From: DASXMX01 sp036794395
GTDB taxonomy: Bacteria; Planctomycetota; Phycisphaerae; Tepidisphaerales; Tepidisphaeraceae
Assembly: GCA_036794395.1 (NCBI GenBank)
Contig: DAIRGS010000205.1
Coordinates: 1 to 12,789, forward strand
Direction of reading: 5' to 3'
DNA: 12,789 nucleotides
Shown one piece after another: positions 1-5,982 of this stretch; positions within the stretch are counted from its first letter, which is position 1; each line of letters opens with the position of its first letter. A model generated the notes under the pieces. It did not search any database, was not told the DNA's origin, and worked only from the letters and a program-made list of their open reading frames with translations. A program made the translations under genes and the position numbers.

Positions 1-32
1 CGAATCCAAAGCCAAAACCAGCCCCCTCCCTA

Positions 33-58
33 CCCTCCCCCGGCGTACCGGGAGAGGG
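33..58. repeat. GC-rich inverted repeat (hairpin), possible terminator or dispersed repeat
   Basis: Bases 33-43 (CCCTCCCCCGG) pair with 48-58 (CCGGGAGAGGG) around a CGTA loop. The stem is 11 bp with one C-A mismatch. No T-run follows on the plus strand, so it is not a textbook intrinsic terminator. It may end an upstream gene outside the window, or be one copy of a dispersed intergenic palindrome. The rest of 1-118 shows no gene. Confidence 0.5.
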
Positions 59-118
59 AAACAAGGTGGCCACCAAATCTGTCACGCACCGCGCTGCGAT
101 CCGCACCAAATAATTTAA

Positions 119-147
119 TTGACTGCTCCGCATTGTGATGCTAAATT
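119..147 (+). promoter_or_regulatory. Predicted sigma70-type promoter of the blaI-M56 operon
   Basis: TTGACT (119-124) matches the -35 consensus at five of six bases. After exactly 17 bases comes TAAATT (142-147), which matches the -10 consensus at four of six. The surrounding 106-120 stretch is AT-rich in an otherwise GC-rich region. The -10 lies inside the 137-156 palindrome, the arrangement expected for a promoter that the downstream repressor shuts off. Predicted from sequence only. Confidence 0.55.
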
Positions 148-156
148 TTTAGCATC
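137..156. promoter_or_regulatory. Predicted BlaI-type operator (perfect 9-2-9 palindrome)
   Basis: The half-site GATGCTAAA (137-145) is followed by TT and its exact reverse complement TTTAGCATC (148-156). It ends 26 bases before the repressor ATG and covers the predicted -10. BlaI/MecI repressors bind dyads as dimers and repress their own operon, so autoregulation is the natural inference. The half-site differs from the classical staphylococcal TACA/TGTA-type operator, as expected in a distant lineage. Confidence 0.65.
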
Positions 157-182
157 GATTGCCCGACATCCCCGGAGCGCGC

Positions 183-572
183 ATGTCCACTGAGCCGGCC
201 TTAAGTCGCAGAGAGCGTCAGATCATGGATGCGGTCTACGCCCGCCGCCAGGCAACCGCCGCCGAGGTCCGCGCCGCGATCGCCGGCGCGCCCAGCTATT
301 CGGCCGTCCGCGCCATGCTCAGAATTCTCGAGGAAAAAGGCCACCTCAAGCACCAGGAAATGTCCGGCAAATACATTTACATGCCCACCCAAAAGCGCGG
401 AAACGCCGCCCGCAGCGCCCTTCGTGGCATGCTCAAAACCTTTTTCGACAACTCCACTTCTAAAGCGGTCGCCGCTCTGCTGGACGCTTCAGATTCAAAA
501 CTCACGGCCCAGGAACTCGATGACCTCGAGAGGCTTATCAAAAAGGCCCGGCAACGGGGAACCACGCCATGA
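183..572 (+). CDS. BlaI/MecI/CopY-family winged-helix transcriptional repressor
   Basis: This 129-residue protein is the normal length for a BlaI/MecI repressor. Residues from about 6 to 75 form the winged-helix DNA-binding domain: LSRRERQIMDAVYARRQATAAEV, then a recognition-helix region around YSAVRAMLRILEEKGHLKH and a wing ending in KYIYMP. The rest is helical (TFFDNSTSKAVAALL, then LTAQELDDLERLIKKAR), matching the family's dimerisation region. ATG 183 is chosen because GGAG (174-177) sits 5 bases upstream; a TTG at 159 is in frame but less likely. The stop overlaps the next gene's start (ATGA, 569-572), so the two are translationally coupled. In known systems the repressor is inactivated by proteolysis triggered by the M56 partner. 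It probably binds the palindrome at 137-156; the regulated signal is unknown. Confidence 0.92.
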   Translation: MSTEPALSRRERQIMDAVYARRQATAAEVRAAIAGAPSYSAVRAMLRILEEKGHLKHQEMSGKYIYMPTQKRGNAARSALRGMLKTFFDNSTSKAVAALLDASDSKLTAQELDDLERLIKKARQRGTTP

Positions 573-3500
573 CTCCAGCCAATCAAATCCTCACCCGGCT
601 CGCCGATGGCCTGTTCGATGCCTCCCTCAAAGCGGCATTCGTCCTGACGGCCGCATTCGCAATCGCATTCCTGTTCCGCCGCAGGTCCGCCGCACTCCGA
701 CACTTGATCTGGGTTCTCGCCATCACCGTCACGATATTGGTTCCAATCTGTTCTGCCCTGTCACCCCAATGGCAAATCGCGGTAATGCCGAGTGGGACAT
801 GGCTCGATCACGAGTCAGAAACGCTTATCGAGTCATCCCAAATTAACCGCACCCCAATCCGTGCACATATCCCTGAATCGACATTGCCAAAAGCTGAGCC
901 TTCAACGTCGGCACTGGGTCCGGCTCCGACACCTGCTTTCTCCCCGCACGTACAGTCGGAAACCTCGCACAATCTTAAATCCTATTTCATTCTCACGTGG
1001 CTTATTGGCATGGCTCTCGTTGGATTCACAAGCTTCGCCGGTATGTTGGCCATCCGGCGTATCAGCGCCCGTGCGGTTGTCGATGTCGATTCGGACTTAG
1101 CCCGATTGCTAAGCCGCCTCGCCAAACAAGTGCGCATCTCGCGACAAGTCTCCCTGCTCTGGTCGGGCGACTGCTCCATGCCCATGACATGGGGTTCAGC
1201 TCGCCCGAAATTGATGCTCCCGCTTGCCGCCAAAAGCTGGCCTGCCGAACAACTCCGAACCGTTCTGCTCCACGAACTGGCCCACGTTCAACGCTTCGAT
1301 CACGCAACGCAGCTCCTGGCGCATCTGTCGTGCGCGTTGTACTGGTTCAACCCATTGGCGTGGATCGCACAAAGCCGACTGCGTTCCGAGCAGGAGCGCG
1401 CGTGCGATGATGCCGTCCTTACACACGGCATCCATGCGCCTGACTATGCAAGGGATTTGCTTGCAATCGTCCGCTCGCTCCAGCCCAATCGGGTTGCGTC
1501 ACTCTCGGCCGTCACGATGGCCCGCCGCTCGCAGTTGCCAGAACGTCTCACTGCGATCTTGAACGACCGCGTCAACCGATCCAGTCTCAACCGGCGTCGA
1601 ATCGTTTTTGCGGTTTTGATCGCAATGATCGCATTTGGTCTGCTGTCCACAGCCCGCTTGTTGCCCGCACGCCGTGCCCAGGCCGCTTCGGGCAAGCAAT
1701 CCGATCACGTTATGCTCGCGGAGGATTCAGCCATGGCCAATTCCGGAACCTCCGTCCTGGCCGATCCATCTGAAGCCGGCACGGGACGCGCGGTCGATCT
1801 TCTGGTGGTTAACTCCAAAACTCATGACCCGATTGTCGGTGCGGCCATCGATGTCGGCGCATACGTTATGGGCGGCTCGAACAAATGGACCGGCACAACC
1901 GACCGCGACGGCAAATTCCGCATCACACTCGAAGGCCCCATGCCCGGCAACGTGCGCGTCGGCGTTGCCGCGCCCGGCTACGCTCCTCGCGCTATCCAGT
2001 GGCCGCTGGTTCCTGGTGCCCGGCCACTTCCCGCCTCATTTACAATGGAACTCGAACCGGGCATCACAATCGGAGGCGTTGTTCACGACGAGCATGGGGC
2101 TCCGGTCGCCGGCGTCAAAATCAGCTTCATTGTTACCAGTCAATCCATCAGCGGGCCGTACGGCACCTTCCAATACGCCACAACCGATGATCACGGGAAA
2201 TGGGAAATCCATGATGCCCCAACCGATCTGCGCGCAATAGAACTCGACTTGGATCATCCCCAATACGCTCACACAAGCGCCGGCAAATCCGCCAGCCGCG
2301 AAGAACTCATCGCCCGCACCGCTGCCCTCGTCATCGAAACCGGCATCCGTCTAACAGGAGTTATTTCCGACGAAGCCGCCCATCCAATCGCCAATGCAAC
2401 CGTCTCCTCGGGCCGCACCCGTGGCGATGAACGCACCGTCACAACCGGCCCCGATGGAAAGTATGCCCTCGCCATCACGCCCGAATCCCAAACGCTCACC
2501 GTCTGGGCGCCGCTCTTCGCTCCGCAAGCGCGCAACGTTTCGGAAGCGAATGCCGGCGTGATGAACTTCAAGTTATCCAAAGGCAACAAGCTAAGCGGCC
2601 GCGTAGTGGACCGCTCGGGAAACCCAGTCCCTGAAACATTCGTCTCAATTCTCCAGTGGGGCGCTAATCGCCGGCTCGAATGGTATACAAAAACAGATGA
2701 GAACGGCCGATTTGCCTGGCTCGACGCACCCGACACCCAAGTGACATTGCGCTTCCAGAAGGAAAGCTTCATGAACGCCGAGCCTACGCTCGCCCCCGGC
2801 CCAGCTGAACATACCATTACTTTGCCCGCGGGACTCCGGCTAAAAGGAAGCGTCGCCGACGCCCTCACCGGCAAACCCATCGTTTCATTCGAAATCATCG
2901 ACGGCTACAGGCTCGGGGCCCGGCCAACGATCGCATGGGAATCATTTTATCCTTCCCGCAGGTACGCAAACGTCTCTGGTGCTTTCGATCATCTCGTTCG
3001 CCCAGGCCCATACGCCGGCTACGAAATTCGCATTCTCGCCCCAGGCTACGCCAGCCAAGAATCCCGCGTGCTCGCGCCCGAAGAAGGCGCCATCTCGATC
3101 GATTTCAAACTGACCCCCAAGGCCGGTACCGACGGAACCCTTCTGACACCCGACGCAAAGCCGGCCGCCAACGCCGAAATCTACGCCGTCTCCCCCGGCG
3201 GCCCAACTCGCTTTGAAAATGGCCGCTTCGATGAAACCTTTCCTCGTATCCGCGTTCGAGAAGTCGTTCGCCAAGCGGCGCGACCCGACGGCGGCTTCGC
3301 CTTCCCCGCTGATGTCGACCCGCAAGCAACCTACGTCGCAATTCACCCAACCGGGTACACATTCCTCAATCGCCAAATCCTGCGAGACGCCCCGCAGGCC
3401 CGGCTCAGTCCCTGGGGCACTCTCGAAGGAACTCTCTTCACCGATGGCAAACCCGACTCGGCAAAGCCCGTAATGCTCCAGCCGCAGAAAGCAGCCCCGT

Positions 3501-4015
3501 CCGATGCCATAAACTTGACTTACCGCGCCACGACCGATGCCAACGGACATTTCCGCTTTGACCGCATCATGGCCGGATCGTTCACGATCTCCCGCGCCCA
3601 ACCAGGCGACGGCCAGTGGTTCCATCCGGCCGGAGAGATGATTCCCCTCGAAATCGCGCCGGGTGCAAATGCCCCCATCGATCTGGGCCGCACCGGCCGG
3701 CTCCTGGTCGGTGAGCTTTCCGTCCCGGCAGACGTAAAACCCCAGGATTTTCAAGTCGTATCGCTCGTGCTGTCTCCTATTCCTCCGCGAGTACCGCGAC
3801 AGACCTATGCGGGAATTGCAAATCCCGATGGAACCTTCGAGATTTCGGATGTACCCCCGGGCCAGTATCAGCTCTCGCTAATGGCAATGATCAAGCCGCG
3901 CTCCAGCCGCACCAATCAACCCATCACCGGAAGTAAATCGATTTATGTTCCGGCCACCGGATCAGGAAGCCTGGATGTTGGAACGCTGAATCTGATAAGT
4001 CATCCATCGAATTGA
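569..4015 (+). CDS. M56 (BlaR1-like) membrane metallopeptidase with carboxypeptidase-regulatory-like repeats
   Basis: This 1148-residue protein has two parts. The N-terminal ~365 residues form an M56 peptidase: hydrophobic segments near 20-37, 45-63, 139-161, 246-264 and 345-363, a zinc motif HELAH (H235, E236, H239) and a downstream ERACDD in which E276 is the likely third ligand. In BlaR1/MecR1 this domain signals across the membrane and leads to repressor cleavage. From about 405 to 1140, probably outside the cytoplasm, lie about eight beta-sandwich-like modules of the carboxypeptidase-regulatory type. They show the recurring pattern G-x-V-x-D...G-x-P-V...(T)D-x-x-G-x-(F/Y), for example near 500-545, 595-632, 675-716 and 984-1094. 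A penicillin-binding sensor domain is absent, so beta-lactam sensing is unlikely. The modules may bind peptidoglycan, polysaccharide or a partner protein; that role is inferred. It overlaps the repressor gene by ATGA. Confidence 0.9.
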   Translation: MTPANQILTRLADGLFDASLKAAFVLTAAFAIAFLFRRRSAALRHLIWVLAITVTILVPICSALSPQWQIAVMPSGTWLDHESETLIESSQINRTPIRAHIPESTLPKAEPSTSALGPAPTPAFSPHVQSETSHNLKSYFILTWLIGMALVGFTSFAGMLAIRRISARAVVDVDSDLARLLSRLAKQVRISRQVSLLWSGDCSMPMTWGSARPKLMLPLAAKSWPAEQLRTVLLHELAHVQRFDHATQLLAHLSCALYWFNPLAWIAQSRLRSEQERACDDAVLTHGIHAPDYARDLLAIVRSLQPNRVASLSAVTMARRSQLPERLTAILNDRVNRSSLNRRRIVFAVLIAMIAFGLLSTARLLPARRAQAASGKQSDHVMLAEDSAMANSGTSVLADPSEAGTGRAVDLLVVNSKTHDPIVGAAIDVGAYVMGGSNKWTGTTDRDGKFRITLEGPMPGNVRVGVAAPGYAPRAIQWPLVPGARPLPASFTMELEPGITIGGVVHDEHGAPVAGVKISFIVTSQSISGPYGTFQYATTDDHGKWEIHDAPTDLRAIELDLDHPQYAHTSAGKSASREELIARTAALVIETGIRLTGVISDEAAHPIANATVSSGRTRGDERTVTTGPDGKYALAITPESQTLTVWAPLFAPQARNVSEANAGVMNFKLSKGNKLSGRVVDRSGNPVPETFVSILQWGANRRLEWYTKTDENGRFAWLDAPDTQVTLRFQKESFMNAEPTLAPGPAEHTITLPAGLRLKGSVADALTGKPIVSFEIIDGYRLGARPTIAWESFYPSRRYANVSGAFDHLVRPGPYAGYEIRILAPGYASQESRVLAPEEGAISIDFKLTPKAGTDGTLLTPDAKPAANAEIYAVSPGGPTRFENGRFDETFPRIRVREVVRQAARPDGGFAFPADVDPQATYVAIHPTGYTFLNRQILRDAPQARLSPWGTLEGTLFTDGKPDSAKPVMLQPQKAAPSDAINLTYRATTDANGHFRFDRIMAGSFTISRAQPGDGQWFHPAGEMIPLEIAPGANAPIDLGRTGRLLVGELSVPADVKPQDFQVVSLVLSPIPPRVPRQTYAGIANPDGTFEISDVPPGQYQLSLMAMIKPRSSRTNQPITGSKSIYVPATGSGSLDVGTLNLISHPSN

Positions 4016-4095
4016 AACTACGAATACGCAAAACGCCTGGCGGCCCTTGCGACGCGTGCGGCGCATCGCGACACTTTCATCCGGTCTTTACCCGC

Positions 4096-4100
4096 GAGGA
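4096..4100 (+). promoter_or_regulatory. Ribosome binding site deciding the sulfatase start
   Basis: GAGGA ends 4 bases before ATG 4105. The open frame reaches back to a TTG at 4012 overlapping the previous stop (TTGA), but that extension would put 31 polar, Cys/Arg-rich residues before the signal peptide. The Shine-Dalgarno and the signal peptide position both favour 4105. Confidence 0.55.
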
Positions 4101-4104
4101 TCGG

Positions 4105-5604
4105 ATGCACTTACAAAAATGGCCCGGCGGCGGCGAAATCCTTGGGAGAGCGGTGCTGCTCCTTGCGCTATTCCTGCCAGGCATCTCAGCCTCCGCCCAA
4201 ACAAACCTCACTGGCAAACGCCCCAACATCATCCTCATCCTCACCGACGATCAGGGCTACGGTGATGCCGGTTGCACCGGCAACCCGATCGTCAAAACCC
4301 CCAACATCGATCGCCTGTATAACGAAGGCGTTCGCTTCTCGGATTTCCACGTCAGCCCAACTTGCTCGCCAACGCGCGCCTCGATCATGACCGGACGTCA
4401 CGAATTTCACAGCGGCGTCACGCACACCATCAGCGAGCGCGAACGCATGAGCCTCAGGGCGACCACCATCGCTCAAGTTCTCAAAGCAGCGGGGTACACA
4501 ACCGGCATCTTTGGCAAATGGCATCTCGGCGACGAAGAACCCTACCAACCCAACAACCGCGGCTTCGATGAAGTCTTCATTCATGGCGGGGGGGGAATCG
4601 GCCAAACCTATGTCGGCAGTTGCGGCGATGTCCCAGGCAACACCTACTTCGACCCCGTCATCCGTCACAACGGCACGTTCGAAAAAACCAAAGGCTTCTG
4701 CACAGACGTTTTCTTCAATCAAGCTCTTGGCTGGGCCGAGCGTAAGAAAGGCACTCAGCCGTTTTTCTTATACCTTCCTCTAAACGCCGCTCATCCGCCG
4801 CTCAGTTGCCCGCCGCAATATGAAGCTCCTTACAAAGGCAAGGTGCATCCGCTGGTATCGACTTTTTTCGGAATGATCGCCAACATCGACGAAAATGTCG
4901 GTCGGCTTCTCGCCAGGCTTCAGGAATGGGGAATCGACAACGACACACTCGTCATCTTCATGAACGACAACGGCGGCTTTGATCTGGCCTGCAAGATCTA
5001 CAACGCCGACATGAAGGGCTCGAAAAATACCCCGCACAATGGCGGCACCCGCGCCATGTCCCTGTGGCGCTGGCCCGGAACGCTCAAACCGGCCACCTGC
5101 AATCAGCTCACGGTACATATCGACCTGTTCCCGACGTTTGCCCAGCTTGCCGGAGCCCAGGTGCCGCCGGAGACGGCTTCAAAGCTGGAGGGCTTCAGCC
5201 TCGTGCCCCTGCTGGAGAATTCGGCTACACCGTGGCACGAAGATCGGACGTTGTTCACGCATATCGGCCGCTGGCCGCTCGGAACGGAGCCGGCCAAATA
5301 CCAGGGGTGCAGCGTCCGATGGCAGAATTACCTGGCCGTCAATCTCGGGAAAGCATGGACGCTGTATGATCTCAAGGCCGATCCGGGGGAAACGCATGAT
5401 CTTGCCACGCAACGTCCTCAGATCCTGAACCAGATCGAACAGCGATATGACGCCTGGTGGGATCAAACCCTCCCGCTGTTGGAAAATGAGCAAGCCTATA
5501 AAACCGCGCCTGCGGTCAATCCCTTCAAAGAGCTGTATTGGAAACAATACAACGGCCCAGGCCCTAATAACGTTCCGCCGGGCACTGTAATCAAGCCCGG
5601 TTAA
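4105..5604 (+). CDS. Secreted sulfatase (type I, formylglycine-dependent, arylsulfatase-like)
   Basis: This 499-residue enzyme hydrolyses sulfate esters; its substrate cannot be told from sequence. From ATG 4105 it begins with a signal peptide: a hydrophobic run near residues 13-26 and likely cleavage after ASA-31. The mature chain starts with RPNIILILTDDQGYGD, where D48 and D49 are metal ligands. The active-site motif is C87-S-P-T-R91 followed by TGRH; C87 is the residue converted to formylglycine, so a maturase acting before export is expected elsewhere in the genome. Further family signatures are GKWHLG (K138, H140), NAAHPP (H230), NDNGG (D288, N289) and NGGTR...WPG near 312-325. Length and motif order are normal and nothing looks broken. 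A run of eight G (4588-4595) encodes GGGG at 161-164. It starts 89 bases after the M56 gene and may be co-transcribed. Sulfatases of this class are abundant in Planctomycetota, where they desulfate algal or host polysaccharides. Confidence 0.92.
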   Translation: MHLQKWPGGGEILGRAVLLLALFLPGISASAQTNLTGKRPNIILILTDDQGYGDAGCTGNPIVKTPNIDRLYNEGVRFSDFHVSPTCSPTRASIMTGRHEFHSGVTHTISERERMSLRATTIAQVLKAAGYTTGIFGKWHLGDEEPYQPNNRGFDEVFIHGGGGIGQTYVGSCGDVPGNTYFDPVIRHNGTFEKTKGFCTDVFFNQALGWAERKKGTQPFFLYLPLNAAHPPLSCPPQYEAPYKGKVHPLVSTFFGMIANIDENVGRLLARLQEWGIDNDTLVIFMNDNGGFDLACKIYNADMKGSKNTPHNGGTRAMSLWRWPGTLKPATCNQLTVHIDLFPTFAQLAGAQVPPETASKLEGFSLVPLLENSATPWHEDRTLFTHIGRWPLGTEPAKYQGCSVRWQNYLAVNLGKAWTLYDLKADPGETHDLATQRPQILNQIEQRYDAWWDQTLPLLENEQAYKTAPAVNPFKELYWKQYNGPGPNNVPPGTVIKPG

Positions 5605-5982
5605 ACCGCACGTCTTTTCATCGCGTCAGTTACGCACGTTGTTATCAGGCGCGTCGCGCGCGTTGGACATCTTCCGCGCTCGAGCGAATCGCTCATCTCA
5701 GCCCCTTGGTAAATGCAGTTCTGGGACGTGATACACCCCGCGCCCCTGAATAGGCGGTCCAAGTTCACATCCGGCGAATTACTGCGCGCGAAAAGGCTTG
5801 GGGGTTGGCGGAATTCTGGTCAAGTGGGCAAAGTCGACGAAACGCCGGGCCGAATAGATTGGTGGTCCGCACGTGTGAGTCGAGGTCCGGCGGCCCGGGT
5901 GAAGCCAAGCACCTGGTAGGGAGCGTTCAGCACCCCGACGAGAATCATGAGGACTGCAAACACCGCCAACGGAGGACTCACA
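5605..5982. other. 378-bp intergenic spacer, no convincing gene
   Basis: No gene with a ribosome binding site or recognisable product is visible on either strand. A 6-bp inverted repeat overlapping the sulfatase stop (CCGGGC 5578-5583, GCCCGG 5595-5600) has no T-run, so a terminator is not supported. The secretin promoter should lie here, but no clear -35/-10 pair was found. On the minus strand an open frame (5820-6014) encodes one strongly hydrophobic segment but has no start signal. Confidence 0.5.
5971..5975 (+). promoter_or_regulatory. Strong ribosome binding site deciding the secretin start
   Basis: GGAGG lies 7 bases before ATG 5983. An in-frame ATG at 5947 has no Shine-Dalgarno and would place 12 extra polar residues before the signal peptide, so 5983 is the better start. 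Confidence 0.8.

Noticed and set aside
2269..2898. Long minus-strand open frame opposite the M56 gene
   Set aside because: It is the shadow of the coding repeats; the plus strand has clear domain signatures throughout, and the minus translation has none.
4012..4104. Upstream TTG start for the sulfatase overlapping the M56 stop
   Set aside because: It would add 31 polar residues before the signal peptide, and no Shine-Dalgarno fits; ATG 4105 has GAGGA just upstream.
5578..5600. Inverted repeat at the sulfatase stop as a terminator
   Set aside because: The stem is only 6 bp with an 11-base loop, and no T-run follows.
5826..5860. Sequence vaguely like the cyclic-di-GMP (GEMM-I) riboswitch core before the secretin
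   Set aside because: Only fragments of the conserved core resemble it; the paired helices and the GGGCAAACC element are missing.
5713..5919. 68-residue plus-strand open frame in the spacer
   Set aside because: No ribosome binding site, no recognisable domain, and a composition expected of chance translation of GC-rich DNA.
5947..5982. Earlier ATG start of the secretin
   Set aside because: There is no Shine-Dalgarno before 5947, while GGAGG sits 7 bases before ATG 5983, directly at the signal peptide.
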